A DNA stretch of 64,000 nucleotides, from positions 382,155,331 through 382,219,330 of the forward strand of contig CM042688.1 in the NCBI GenBank assembly GCA_023614405.1, written 5' to 3'. Positions 40,725-53,767 of this stretch are shown in pieces (the first letter of the stretch is position 1; every line of letters begins with the position of its first letter). Under the pieces are notes generated by a model. It made no database searches and was not told the origin of the DNA. It saw nothing but the letters and a program-made list of their open reading frames with translations. Made by a program: the position numbers and the translations under genes. Source of the DNA: Avena insularis. Taxonomy: Eukaryota; Streptophyta; Magnoliopsida; Poales; Poaceae.

Positions 40725-42392
40725 TGTGGGCTCCCCCAGATTTAAGCATCCGAGAAATCCCTGTTATGTAAATATCCACGTTCCCATGATTAGGGAGTCG
40801 TGGAACATAACTGACAAGTATCATTACAGCATCCGAAACATAACAATAACAAGACTTACATAGTTTCCATTATGACTACACAACTTTTAGTAGCGGAGAT
40901 TCATCACTTGCAGGGCCCAATCATGCCTCAACCTACAGGCGACTGACTGGGAAGACGACCTAGCTCGTTGGACATGAACAAATCTTCCGATGTTCGAACC
41001 TCTGAAAGCCTGGCCAAGTAAATAACCAGGGACAATGCCATGAGTACTTTTGAATGTACTCGCAAACCACCAAGATAAGTGAAATAAGGAAATGCAATTT
41101 TGGCTATGGCGAGATAGCTCTATCTAGGGTTGTTTTTGGAAAATCCTAGACTAACTCTTGTAGTTATGGCATCTCCATACCTTTGTAGAAAAAGAGTTTT
41201 GAAGCATGCCTCTGTTTTATAAAACAAGATATCCCCATATCCTTGTTTAAAACCTTTTTGAAAACAGTTTTGGAGTAAAAACCCTTTTTAACCCTTTTTG
41301 ACCTCCTTTGGTCAAACAAAACTTTAAACTCAGGTTCCCTCGGAACCTCCATACTTTCATCCATTTTTCCAAACCACCACCATTTGGGTACTCCTAGCCA
41401 ACACCTTTCCAACCGTCCTTGACTATGGACACGGCTATTCGAATAGATTATACTCTGCAGAGTTTGCGCACTTTCCCCACAAGAATCAATACATTCGCCG
41501 GGATAAAACCATGGCCCACTACCCACGGTAGATGGGGGTCTAGATAATCAAACCTAACCTTTCACTTGTCGACCCTAGCAAAGGCTACTTTTCCTTTTGG
41601 GTTTGTTCTCCCCAGCAACGAGTATGTGGCTCCCAGCCATAGTCCTGCCTTCCGTACACGCGTATACCCAACCGCAGATTGGCGTATACCTTAACTTGGT
41701 GACTCCACTTCCTTCCGTACCACCTAAGTCATAATGTCTGCGGGAGACCCAATTGTTGCACTGACACTCCTGCCAAGACAGGCTCACTCTTGCCGAAGCA
41801 AGCTCCAGGCTCCAAATCCGTAGATCTGTTCGCGCCTGCCCAAAATTCAAGGGATTTCTTCCAATAAGCATTGTACAAGTTTCCTCGGCTAAAGAAGACA
41901 AACTACAAGCTAAGTCCCAGCACCTGGGGTAATGTGGTTGCACGGATAAATATTGTTCTGGTAAAGGTGTAGAACATCCCTTCTCTTTCTCTTGTCCATT
42001 TTCTCATTTCTTATCATCACCACTTCTTTAGTTAAAACATCCGCTTGGAACGATGCCTCTTCCCAAGGGTTTTACAAAGCAGTTTTGAAACATTTGTAGT
42101 ACGGTAAATCCCAAAACAATCTATTCAACAAAAATCCATGGTTTCTCAATAGGGTAGGATGCTAATCATCATAACCTCGATCAAAGGGGTAATTGGTGGG
42201 TTTACATCAGGGTGGGTGCCATGAGGGACACCAAGTCATAACTTGGAGGAGCCAAGTCATTAGCGCAGTATTTATAAAACAAGACATGTAGATAAATAAT
42301 GCAATTTATAAAGGAGGTACAAAACAGGTAATAAAAAGAGTTGGACAAGTATCAGAATTCAGGAATGGTGGATTTTCTGTGATCGGTGATAA

Positions 42393-45300
42393 TTCCCTAG
42401 ACTTCCTTAGATAACCAAGAATACCCAACAAAATAATAATAAGAAATCCCTTTCTTCTTATCGTCAAACAATCACACTATCGCCGTCATCGAGTACACAT
42501 GCAAGCAGACAATACCACAACCAATACAAGGCATATAGGCATCAAACCATACAACAAACAAACATAAGGCATACACTTGTTTTGATAGGTTTTGGAGAAG
42601 TTGGGGACTAGTAATGGAATTACTAGATTGCCATAGAGGTGTTTTTCCGTTGGAAGATAGTTGTCAAGGCTATTTACCAAGAACTTGGGGTGGGGGTCTG
42701 AGGTTTGTAGGATACCAATGCGCAACAATGTTATCCTCAGGTATGTCTTGACGAAACAATACCAACACAAGTGGTTTCACTAGATTATCATTTACCTAGA
42801 TTTAGTTATTCTTTTTATAGTGGAATAAACTCTAGTTCGAGGAAATAATTCACCCGAATTTATCTGGAGGCCCAAAAATTATTTCCTTGTGTAATTATCT
42901 AGTGTTTGATGTACTGAACCACATAGAAGTGGAATCTTGTCAAAATAATTACCAGAATGCCCTTAATAAATCATTAAAGCAGTTCTGCAAGGTTTTTGTC
43001 TTTTTCACCAGATTTCTTGTACAGAAGGTTTTAGTGTGATTCCAATTTTACATGGTAGGTACTGGAAGTTCCTTTCTTTAGAAATTGGAATTATCCATTT
43101 TGGATAACCAGAACTACTGGAGGGATTTATCTAGTGAAAATGGGGTACACAGAACAATTTAATTCACTATAATTCAGCCAGAGCTCAATAAAATCTGAGC
43201 CGCTGGGTTTTGATAGTTTTTGACAAGACACAACCATGGTAGGTCAATACCTCATTTGGGTTGACCTAGAGAAATTCCTAAAGGCAGATTATGGCTGTTT
43301 TTGTTATTTTTGCTATAGGGTGACTTTTATTCACCTTGACCTGAGATACATGCTAGATGGTAGGTCTATGGATATACTTTCAATGAAGATTAGTTTCATC
43401 TAATTTGGAGATGTCTATGTCACTGAGGAATTTATTTAGTGTAAAGTACACCTTGCTGAGATTAATTGCCAACAAATAATAGAAATTATTTTTGACCAGG
43501 TGTTGCCTCTGTGTGTTTAAGAAAACATCTGAGGACTATCAGAAATTTAGATATTGACAATTGGGACAAATTTGCATTTTTATTTTGATTTAAACTGGAG
43601 GGCAACAATATGGATCTGGGGAAAAATGATAAAACATGTGGGGGGAGGGGGTAGCGGGGCTGGTTCCGTACGGAAATGGGCCACGGGGAGGGAATTCAGC
43701 CCACTCGGCGCTGGCTCACACAGGAGGCCGTTTGAAGCTGCCAGGCAGGGCCCGCAGGTGGAGCGATAGGGTGCGGCGAAGGGGTATTGAGCGACGATGA
43801 TCGTCAGATTAGAGGGGAGATCGACGGCTCAGCATCGTCTCCTAGCTCTCGACGCGGTGGCGGGGATCAAACCCTAGCAGAGGGCAGCGCGGGACTAGGA
43901 GCTCACCTGGGGGGTCGGGAGAGGATGTGGAGGCGACTAGGCGACGCGGTCGACGGCTGGGAGCTCGGGGATGGGCGTTTGGCTTCGGGAGGTAGCTCAC
44001 GCGATAGTGACTGAACGGAGCTCGCCGGGGCTCATCGGAGATCCTCTAAGGGTTACTGCATGTCGATAAAAACAGGAGGGTTAAATGCAGGAGAGTGAGG
44101 AGGTGCCGGGAGAGTGACATGTAGAGGGGGAAAGAGGGGGAGGAGGGAGCCTTGCTCGGTTTTTGAGAGAGGCCAAGGCTTCTCCTTCTTCTTCTTCCAG
44201 GCAGCACAGAGCAGGGGAGTGGGAGTGGAGTGCAGGGGAGGTGAGTGAGGGGGAGAGGGAGCAAATGAGAGGCCAAGAGGGGGCTGGCCAGCCTCTGGCG
44301 CTTTTATCTCGAATGGGGGAGGTCCATGATGGACAAGGTCCATGGGAGGGCAGGGGCAGGTCTAGGGCCTCCTCATTGGGTGATGGGGGCGATGGAGAGA
44401 GGGGGTGTGGGGCTCTGGTCGTGAAGAGAGTGTAGGGAGCAGCTGTGGTAATTTAATTGGGGCATATCTTTGAAAGATGTGGTTCTCTCTCTCTCTCTAC
44501 TAGTCCAAGGGTAGGTACAAGTAGGTGTGTGATGGTGGTACTGTAGTGCTATAGTGGTGACGACCAGGAGGGTCATGGTGGTTGGAGAGGAGTTCTTGAC
44601 AAGCCTTGGGTGATGATTTAGCTTGGGTTTAGATGGTTTTGCAAGTTTTGAACAAAATATGGCTTGTGAAGGTGTTTGAAAAGTTTGTACTGGACAGAGT
44701 GGGAGAATGGCACTAGTGTGTAGATGGGATCAAGATATCTCTCCAAGAATTATTTGGGGTTTTTCTAGAGCTTATAAGTCCACTTAGAAGCATTAATTCC
44801 AAAAGTGCAGAAATGGTTTCTAGAGGATCATTTGATAATTTTACAATGGAAAAGGTTGGTTTTTGGTTTGAGATGGTCCCATATGTGAATACACACTTCG
44901 GGGAATTTTCCCTAGATTGATTGGAAGATAAAAATATTTAAAACAATTATTATTCCAATTCAGCCATTTAAGAAAATGAGCAAAAAGAAATAATAAAGCC
45001 CTTCAAAAATATTTATTTTTGAAGTCGAAAGATAGGGTATGATATATGGGCCTCAAAAGTGCTTAGATTTGGGGAAATGTTTTGGCAAAAACCAGACTTT
45101 CCTTTGGGAAAGGAGTTTTGGAGATTTTGACTATTAAAGAGATTTATTAGATTTGGAGCCAAAATAATTATGGATAATATTTGATAAATATTGATGATCA
45201 AGGTAGATGATTAGGACAAGGTGTAGCAAGCATTTGTAACCTTGGGAATTGGAAATCCAACTTGAATTAGATGGAGAATCAAGGGATTGAGGATCTAGGG

Positions 45301-46203
45301 TGATGTTAGTTTTATACCACCAAAACCTTGTTGGATCTTGGAGCTCAGAGATCACCTTGATGCAAGGGATAGATGGATAGTTAGACCAAGTTATATAGGT
45401 GATCATGGAAGAAGGATTTTGGATTGGTTACATTTGAGGTGGTTTAGAATTGATGCCAAACTTTGTTGAAAATAAGGCTGACATACCAGATGAGTCATGA
45501 TGCCTTATAAACCATGTGGGTTTAAGAAGCACAAAGAGCCACTTGGAACAAGTGAAGTATATAATGACAAACCTATATGGGTAGAACACAACCATGCAAA
45601 GATTTGGTCCAGAGAAGGTGGGATGGTGGTGTGAGCTTCTATCAAAGTAGGCATATTGACTAGATTTGTAGGAATAGTTATTTTCTTGCCTGCAAAACCT
45701 TCAAGAACAAGTAGGTTGGAGGATGATCTAACCAAGGGAAAGAGTGGGACTTGGTAGTCCTTAGGATGGTTAACAATATGGTTCAAGTGCATTACCAAAG
45801 ACGCACAGGGTTTGAGAAAGGGAGGCATTCAAAAATGTGATGTTGAAACAAATTCTAGACTTAGTCAAATTTGGGAGTTTTGAGGATTTTCACTAGAATA
45901 TGAGAGGGTGTGTTTTTGAGGGGTTGCAAGGTACCAAAGCATCATCAAGGGAACGATATTGAAGTGTAGAGGGAGTAGAAGGGATCCATGCTTGATATTG
46001 GTCTTCATTGACTTGGAAGCTTCTAGAATGGATCAGTGCATAATTGATCTGGTTAAGGGTTTTAGATGATCTTCTAGTATCTAGAGATCAGATCCACCTG
46101 GTATTCTTGCTTAGGGTTTGGGGATTTTAAGGTTTCTTGATCCTAGAGGATGAGCTCCTAGGGTAGCTCATACTACTTCTAAGCAATGAAGTCAGACAGC
46201 TCC
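42393..46203 (-). repeat. internal duplication of the solo LTR, copy A
   Basis: Copy A begins at TTCCCTAGACTTCC and ends near AATGAAGTCA at about 46190, followed by a short filler. It matches copy B at an offset of 3817 bp with scattered substitutions and small indels. It has two extra pieces absent from B: a hairpin-forming stretch near 45003-45030 and about 25 bp near 44320-44345. Confidence 0.9.
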
Positions 46204-46211
46204 TAGGCTTT

Positions 46212-49200
46212 CCCTGGACTTCCTTGGATAACCAAGAATACCCAACAAAATAATAATAAGAAATCCCTTTCTTGTTGTCATCAAACAATCACACTATCGC
46301 CGTCATCGAGTACACATGCAAGCAGACAATACCACAATCAATACAAGGCATACAAGCATCAAACCATACAACAAACAAACAAACATAAGGAATACACTTG
46401 TTTTGATAGGTTTTGGAGAAGTTGGTGACTAGTAATACAATTACTAGATTGCCATAGAGGTGTTTTTCCGTTGGAAGATAGTTGTCAAGGCTATTTACCA
46501 AGAATTTGGGGTGGGGGTCTGAGGTCTGTAGGATACCAATGTGCAACAATGATATCCTCAGGTATGTCTTGAAGCAATAAGACCAACACAAGTGGTTTCA
46601 CTAGATTATCATTTACCTAGATTTAGTTATGCTTTTTATAGTGGAATAAACTCTAGTTCGAGGAAATAATTCACCAGAATTTATCTAGAGGCCCAAAAAT
46701 TATTTCCTTGGGGGATTCGCTAGTGTTTGATGTACTGAACCACATAGAAGTGGAATCTTGTCAAAAGAATTACCAGAATTCCCTTAATAAATGATCAAAG
46801 GCAGTTCTGCAAGGTTTTTGTCTTTTCACCAAATTTCTTTTACAGAAGGTTTTACTGTGATTCCAATTTTACATGGTAGGTACTAGAAGTACATTTCTAT
46901 ATAAATTGGAATTATCCATTTTGGATAACCAAAACTACTGGAGGGATTTATCTACTGAGAAAGGGGTACACAGAACAATTTAATTCACTATAATTCAGCC
47001 TGATATCAATAAAATCTGAGCTGCTGGGTATGATATTTTTTGATAAGACACAATCATGGGAGTTGGAAATAGGTCAATACCTCATTTGGGTTGACCTAGA
47101 GAAATTCCTAAAGGAAGATTATGGCTGTTTTTGTTATTTTTGCTATAGGGTGACTTTAGTTCACCTTGACCTGAAGTAAATGCTAGATGGTAGGTCTATG
47201 GATATACTTTCAATGGAGATTGGTTTCATCTAATTTGGAGATGTGTAGGTCACTGAGGAATTTATTTAGTGTAAAGTACACCTTGCTGCAGATTAATTGC
47301 CAACAAATAATAGAAATTATTTTTGACCAGGTGTTGCCTCTCTGTTTTTAAGAAAACATCTAAGGACTGTCAGAAATTTAGATCTTGACAATTGGGATAG
47401 ATTTGCATTTTTATTTCGATTTAAACTGGAGGGCAACAATCTAGATCTGGGCAAAAATGATAAAACAGAGGGGGGTAGCTGGGCTGGTTCCGCACGGAAA
47501 TGGGCTGCAGGGAGGGAATTCGGCCACCCAACGCTGGCTCGCGCGGGAGGCGCGTTTGAAGCTGCCAGGCGTGGCCCGCAGGTCAGCGACAGGGTGTGGC
47601 GAAGGGGTATCGAGCGATGACGACCATCGGATTAGAGGGGACATCGACGGCTCAGCGTCGTCTCCCAGCTCTCGGCGCGGCGGCGGGGCTCAAACCCTAG
47701 CAGAGCACGGCGCGGGACGGGGAGCTCACCTAGGGGCTCGGGATAGGATGTGGAGGCGACTGGGCGACACGGTCGACGGTGGGGAGCTCAGGGATGGGCG
47801 GCACGATGGCGTTTGGCTTCGGGAGGCAGCTCGCATGACGGTGACTGAACGGAGCTCGCCGGGGCTCGCGTAAGATCCTCTAGGGGTTGCTGCATGTCGA
47901 TAAAAAGAGAAGGGTTAGATACAGGAGAGGAGGAGGTTCCGGGAGAGTGACATGCAGAGGGGGAAAGAGGAGGAGGAGGGAACCTTGCTCGGTTTTTGAG
48001 AGAGGCTGAGGCTTCTCCTTCTTCTTCTTCCGGGCAGCACAGAGCAGGGGAGAGGGAGTGGAGTGCAGGGGATGTGAGTGAGGGGAGAGGGAGCAAATGA
48101 GAGGCCGAGAGGGGGATGGCCAACCTCTGGCCCTTTTATCTCGAGTGGGCAGGGTAGGGGCAGGTCCAGGGCCTCCTCATTGGGTGCTGGGAGCAGTGGA
48201 GAGAGGGGGTGTGGGGCTCTGGACGAGCAGAGAGGGTAGGGAGCAGCTGTGGTAATTTAATTGGGGCATATCATTGAAAGATGTGGTTGTCTCTCTCTCT
48301 ACTAGTCCAAGGGTAGGGACAAGTAGGTGTGTGATGGTGGTACTATAGTGCTATAGTGGTGACCACCAGGAGGGTCATGGTGGTTGGAGAGGAGTCCTTG
48401 ACAAGCCTTGGGTGATGACTTAGCTTGGGTTTAGATGGTTTTGCAAGTTTTGAAAAAAAGATGGCTTGTGAAGGAGTTTGAAAAGTTTGTACTAGACAGA
48501 GTGGGAGAATGGCACTAGTGTGTAGATGGTATCAAGATATCTCTCCAAGAATTATTTGGGGTTTTTCTAGAGCTTATAAGTCCACTTACAAGCACTAATT
48601 CCAAAAGTGCAGAAATGGTTTCTAGAGGATCATTTGATAATTTTACATTGGACAAGGTTGGTTTTTGGTTTGAGATGGTCCCAAATGTGAATACACACTT
48701 AGGGGAATTTTCCCTAGATTGATTGGAAGATAAAAGTATTTAAAACAATTATTATTCCAATTTAGCTATTTAAGAAAATGAGCAACAAGAAATAATAAAG
48801 TGGGAAGATAGGGTATGATATATGGGCCTCAAAAGTGCTGAGATTTGGGGAAATGTTTTGGCAAAAACCAGACTTTCCTTTGGGAAAGGAGTTTTGGAGA
48901 ATTTGACTATTAAAGAGATTTATTAGATTTGGAGCCAAAATAATTATGGATAATATTTGATAAATCTTGATGATCAAGGTAGATGATGAGGACAAGGTGT
49001 AGCAAGAATTTGCAACCTTGGGAATTGGAAATCCAACTTGAATTAGATGGAAAATCAAGGGATTGAGGATCTAGGGTGATGGTATTTTTATACCACCAAA
49101 ACCTTGTTGGATCTTGGAGCTCAGAGCTCACCTTGATGCAAGGGATAGATGGATAGTTATACCAAGTCATATAGGTGATCATGGCATAAGGATTTTGGAT

Positions 49201-49960
49201 TGGTTACATTTGAGGTGGTCTAGAATTGATGGCAAACTTTGTTGAAAATAAGGCTGCCATACCAGATGAGTCATGATGCCTTATAAACCATGTGGGTTTA
49301 AGAAGCACAAAGATCCACTTGGAACAAGTGAAGTAGATAAAGATAGACCTATATGGGTAGAACACAACCATGCAAAGATTTGGTCCAGAGAAGGTGGGAT
49401 GGTGGTGTGAGCTTCTATCAAAGTAGGCATGTTGACTAGATTTGCAGGAATAGTTATTTTCTTGGCTGCAAAACCATCAAGAACAAGTAGGTTGGAGGAT
49501 GATCTAACCAAGTGCAAGAGTGGTCCTTGGTAGTACTTAGGATGGTTAATAATATGGTTCAAGTGCATTACCAAAGATGCACAGGGTTTGAGAAAGGGAG
49601 GCATTCAAAAAGGTTGAATCAAATTTGGTAGTTTAGAGGATTTTGACTAGAGTATGAGAGGGAGTGTTTTTGAGGGGTTACAAGGTACCAAAGCATCATC
49701 AAGGGGATGATATTGAAGTGTAGTGGGAGTATAAGGGATGCATGCTTGATATTGGTCTTCATTGACTTGAAAGCTTCTATAATGGATCACTGCAGAATTG
49801 ATCTGGTAAAGGGTTTTAGATGATCTTCTAGTATCTAGAAATCAGATCCACCTGGTATTCTTGCTTAGGGTTTGGGGATTTTAAGGTTTCTTGATCCTAG
49901 AGGATGATCTCCTAGGGTAGCTCATACTACTTCTAAGCAATGAAGTCATAGAGCAGATCA
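46212..49960 (-). repeat. internal duplication of the solo LTR, copy B
   Basis: Copy B begins TTCCCTGGACTTCC and runs collinear with copy A to AATGAAGTCA near 49950, then continues into the unique 3' part of the LTR (AGAGCAGATCAAGG). The two GC-rich blocks differ mainly by substitutions, many of them at CpG sites. This pattern of natural decay differs from the indel-rich pattern between the Tekay-type LTRs. Confidence 0.9.
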
Positions 49961-50479
49961 AGGCAACTCATCTTATAAACTAAGCAAATCCACTACTGGG
50001 TTACCATCAAGCCTAGCTTGAGGTAAGATTGGGGCATTTTGAAGAGGTTGGATTATGAATGAGATGGGAGTCCTTGGTATCTCTACCAAGAGTAGAATTC
50101 AAAAGCTTTAAGAAGAGGTTTTAGGAAACCTAGAGATAAGAGTAGTTGAATGTTCTGTCTATAAACATAAGGAGGTTATAGCTCTCCATAGTTTTATCAA
50201 TGGAAGCTACTAAACTAGTTTTGGTTACACAAGCATCTTGGCTCAGGTTTTGAAATGACAGAACGTTTGAGAATATGTAAAATGAGCCAGGATAGTTTTG
50301 TTAAATAGCCTTTGTCAACTGATGGTGAGGTAAGGAGTATCATATGGTATACACTCACATGCATAGGTACAAACAAACAGCAAGCAAACACTGCACCAAT
50401 GAACAAGAAGAAGTTTTTGTTCCCCCTAATTATTGCATTTTGGAAAGCTAATCAGGGTTGTGGAAATTGGGATGTTACA

Positions 50480-50484
50480 ATCAT
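50480..50484. repeat. target site duplication, right copy (ATCAT)
   Basis: Exact repeat of 40720-40724, directly after the terminal ACA of the LTR. Confidence 0.85.
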
Positions 50485-51400
50485 GTTCATTGTTCCATTC
50501 TAGGCTCTATGCAAGAAAAAGAAAATAGTTAGTGTTGCATCTTTTGAAGAACCAGATGGCAACAACAAAATTAGAATCGAATTAGTATGAAGAGTCTAAA
50601 CGGGTACTACCGGACAACATAATGATGCCATGGAGGAAACAATAACATGAACTTATCTCAGGACAAACCAGATAGATTCAGTAACTGTGGAGCAGGGTAT
50701 CCAAACTAATATTTTCCACTGATTTTACATTTTGCAAGAACTATACTATAGGAAGCAATTACTGTTGTTTAGAGTAGCTAAGAACATGTGCATGACTTCA
50801 AAATTTGTAGAGCAGCGAATGCAAACCAACATCTAGTGACCTACTCCATAGTATCTAACACGATTGGAAAAAAGCAGTTCACTGCGACATGCTTGAACCT
50901 GTTGTACTGCTGACAAATCAAAAAAAGAGTTGGTGATTTGGTTACCATGGTCGGATAGGCTTCTAATAATCACCCGTACCAGCGCGGGTGACATCCTTGT
51001 CACCCAGGGTGCTTTAGTTGCGCCGACTGTTTGCGTCAGGGAAGCACATCTTGGGCGCTCGATGCCGGCTTCACCATGGTGGACGAGGTTGAATCGGTGC
51101 ACTACACGACGGTTTAGGTAAGGTACGGGTGGGGAGGATGCTGCCGGCGTTGATGCAGATCTTGGGCAGTCATTGACGGATTCGATGCTGTGGAGGGGAA
51201 AGTGGGAAAAGGAAATCAGGTGCGATGGACGGCGACGGACTCGGTGACCAAGGTCGGGTGCGGTGGACGTCGGTGAAGCAGCAATGATGCTTTAGATGAG
51301 ACTGCATCTGATGCAGCTCCGGTATACTGTTGGCTGAGGAGTGCATGGTGTCGAGTTCCGGCGGGCAAAGCCAGCTACGGAGAAGTGCTGTGGGAGGTTC
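50485..51400. other. intergenic DNA without a supportable gene
   Basis: The first 350 bp resemble the diverged direct repeat at 40155-40710. From about 50970 to 51370 the sequence is GC-rich with no open frame of convincing composition on either strand. It could be the leader of a lost gene, but nothing identifies it. Confidence 0.4.
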
Positions 51401-51401
51401 T

Positions 51402-51752
51402 GGGCGCGAGAAATTTCACAGTGTTTGAAATGGAGGGGCGCGAGGGAGTGGGGACCACGTGATTTTGGTATCGTTTGAAATGGAGGGGCGCCAGAAATTT
51501 CGAAGTGTTTGAAACAGAGGTGCGCTAGAAATTTCATAGTGCTTGAAATGGAGGGGCGCGAGGGAGTGGGGACCACGCGATTTTGGTATCGTTTGAAAGG
51601 AGGGGCGCTAGAAATTTCGTAGTGTTTGAAATGGAGGGGTGCGAGGGAGTGGGGACCACGTGCTTTTGGTATCATTTAAAATGGAGGGGCGCCAGAAATT
51701 TCGCATTGTTTGAAATGGAGGGGCACGAGGGAGTGGGGACCACGTGATTTTG
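51402..51752 (+). repeat. tandem repeat of about 83 bp, four units, with G-box cores
   Basis: Units open with GAAATTTCG or GAAATTTCA, pass through TTTGAAATGGAGGGGCGCGA and GGGAGTGGGGACCACGTG, and close with TTTTGGTATCGTTTGAAA. One shortened 34-bp unit lies near 51490-51525. CACGTG occurs at 51456-51461, 51657-51662 and 51741-51746; the second full unit has CACGCG at 51574-51579. CACGTG is the classical plant G-box bound by bHLH and bZIP factors (established knowledge). Whether it acts here is unknown. The small open frames through it merely read the repeat. Confidence 0.8.
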
Positions 51753-51754
51753 GC

Positions 51755-51905
51755 CATCTAGCAATCTTGTCCGTCCATCCCAAATCAATGGGCCATAGGG
51801 GATACCTCCCTTTGAAGGCTCTAGCGCAGACGCCTATGCAAGCAATCGCTGGGTGTCCGAGAGTAGACTATAGGGGTAGATGTGTAGCCTACTGTAGTAG
51901 ATGAC
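51755..51905. repeat. about 145-bp segment repeated at 53461-53610, copy 1
   Basis: Both copies share TCTAG(C/T)AATCTTG followed by CCGTCCA, then GAAGGCTCT, and finally the exact run AGACTATAGGGGTAG, in the same order. They are diverged direct repeats about 1.7 kb apart. Nature unknown; possibly the ends of a degraded element or two copies of a MITE. Confidence 0.5.
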
Positions 51906-52800
51906 CATTAATCAGGCTAGTTGGCGCGATGTCATTTTGGCGCTCCACGAGTTCAAACTTTTACTTATGGTGTTAAGAAGTGAATGCATACAGCTCAAAA
52001 AAAGGTACTGTACTTACGTGACTAGTAAACTGTACGTGCTTCGCACGACTACTTTATTGCATGCACTCCAATAACTTACCTTATTAAAGCATAATAATAC
52101 CCTGCATAATTTATAACTTTGGTGCAATACTTGGTCGACTTATTAGAACTAAACATCTCTCGGGTATTTTAGAAGTACTCCTAAACATGTTTCTAGCTTA
52201 CCAAGATATCGTGTATTTTTTAATGGATGTAGTACTATGGATGGTTTTGCCGAACTGTCGACATGCACAATTTTGGTTTTGCATTGTTCACATTTGACGT
52301 CCAGGCAGACAATGTACATATACCTTTCCATAAACAACGATAAGTTTCGTTGTTTTTCCCTATTTTCTAAATATTCCATTAAACTACCATCATTTCCAAT
52401 GATGCATGAAACGACCAAAAAAGAGTTGTGACCTTTTTTTAGTATCTAAATTTTTTTCGTTGTTAATAATTATTTTTTACTATTTTACAGAGCATTCCAT
52501 AAAACAAAAAAAATGATTTCACCATCACGGGAAATGTTTCTATTACATGGCAAAAAATAATGTCTTCGTCACCAAGAATATATAGCACAAGAAATGAATT
52601 TCAACACAATAACCATATGCAATGACCTGATGTGTATAAACCTTAGTGACCATCTAATTTGTAATTAGAAGTGTCAAGGAGGGAGCATTCTAGATTCATT
52701 TGTGGTGGCTAGGTGCAAATTTTTAATTCAATAAATGTACTACATTCTTGTGGACACTCACAAAGATAATTGACCTCTTGTCTTAGGAGACTTGTGATAA
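51906..52800. other. AT-rich intergenic DNA, nothing recognised
   Basis: No open frame with protein-like composition, no clear repeat and no RNA gene signature were seen. Confidence 0.4.
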
Positions 52801-52807
52801 AACTATT

Positions 52808-52922
52808 ACTAGTAGTTCGGAAATAAAGGACTTGGAATTTATCTAGATTCATATGTATCACTAAAATACGTATATATACTCATGAATCTAGACAAATCTA
52901 AGTTTCGTATTGAGAGAGTACG
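52808..52922. mobile_element. degraded Stowaway-like MITE
   Basis: The left arm CGGAAATAAAGGACTTGG continues to ATCTAGATTCAT. The right arm ATGAATCTAGACAAATC continues to AAGTTTCGTATTGAGAGAG and is roughly its inverse complement. The TTCGGAAATA and GAGAGAGTA ends resemble diverged grass Stowaway termini flanked by TA. Confidence 0.5.
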
Positions 52923-53460
52923 GGCAATATTATAAATTTGCATGTTCTCATGATAAATAATGATATTCGCTAGACTCCATAAACGAAACCACTTCTTTTC
53001 TTCCGTCATAGTTTTACATTTTTGTACTGAAGTATCTTTACTATAAAATAATGCACAAAATTAGTTACACATTACTGATTAAGTACTTCCGCTAATTTGT
53101 ATTTACATACAGAGGTAATACTACACACCCAATAAACATCATAAGTAATTTCTCTTTCTCTCTTTCTAGAGGAGTTTTCTAGGTTGTCAGTTTGAGGAAT
53201 CATTTTTCAGATACGGAGAATTGAACACTTTAAATTAATAAGCGAGTGATTAGATGGATGGATGATTAGAGCATAGAGGCAGTCGAGCTGGTAAAATGCT
53301 CACATTTAATGGTAGATGTGAGCACAATTGATTGAGTGGCAAACCTTTTCTTTGTGCGGTCGAGGCCCCCGTACGCTGATGACCCTCACTAATCAACGCA
53401 ACTCACACATAAGTGTATTTTTACATATTAGTAGTAGAAACATCATCCAGGGAGACAGAG

Positions 53461-53610
53461 TTCAGCGTCTAGTAATCTTGACCGTCCAATCCGAAATCAA
53501 CGGGTCAAAGCGAATACCTTCCCTGCGAAGGCTCTGGCAGGAATGTCTATGGAAGGAATTGTTGGCTGTCCATAGGTAGACTATAGGGGTAGCTGTTCTT
53601 GTGACCCAAA
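53461..53610. repeat. about 145-bp segment repeated from 51755-51905, copy 2
   Basis: Direct repeat partner of 51755-51905, ending in the same AGACTATAGGGGTAG run. It lies just before the 3' side of the minus-strand coiled-coil gene remnant. Confidence 0.5.
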
Positions 53611-53767
53611 GTACTCTAGATTTCAGACAATAGCTGGATGTCCCCGACGCTGACGGTGCATTTTCTTTACTAGACACTAGATCCAGATCCCTATACATCT
53701 AACAAAGTAGAAAGTATGACCAAATTTAAAGATCACTCATTGACGATTTAATTATTTTTGATTTAGC

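Larger units (their letters stand above)
40725..50479 (-). mobile_element. very long solo LTR (Ty3/gypsy-like) with internal 3.8-kb tandem duplication
   Basis: The unit begins TGTGGGCTCCCC, ends GGGATGTTACA and is flanked by a perfect 5-bp direct repeat, ATCAT. There is no PBS, polypurine tract or gag-pol inside, and the first 1.6 kb is not repeated at the far end, so it is an LTR only and not a full element. Read on the minus strand it starts TGTAACATCCC, the same eleven bases as the Tekay-type LTR, which is why I place it on minus (inference). It spans 9755 bp. Removing the internal duplication leaves about 5.9 kb, long for any LTR. GC-rich blocks at about 43640-44440 and 47460-48250 correspond to each other. 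Open frames inside are short and differ between the two internal copies. Confidence 0.8.

Noticed and set aside
40990..41010. GTTCGAACCTC, resembling a tRNA T-loop.
   Set aside because: No acceptor stem, D-arm or anticodon arm could be built around it, and it sits inside an LTR. Similar TTCGAA strings near 60845 and 62580 fail in the same way.
41150..41170. CTCTTGTAGTTATGG, considered as the missing opposite end of the CACTA-like element.
   Set aside because: It lies inside the solo LTR, which has its own exact boundaries, and it lacks the TTTCTTGTAGTG sequence.
43550..44440. GC-rich region with open frames that could be a first exon (also 47440-48250).
   Set aside because: It lies inside the solo LTR, is present in both internal copies, and the frames differ between copies.
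45003..45030. Short perfect hairpin (CTTCAAAAATA and its complement) in copy A of the solo LTR, considered as a terminator or tiny MITE.
   Set aside because: Only about 25 bp, no flanking duplication, and absent from copy B. A small AT-rich insertion or deletion explains it.
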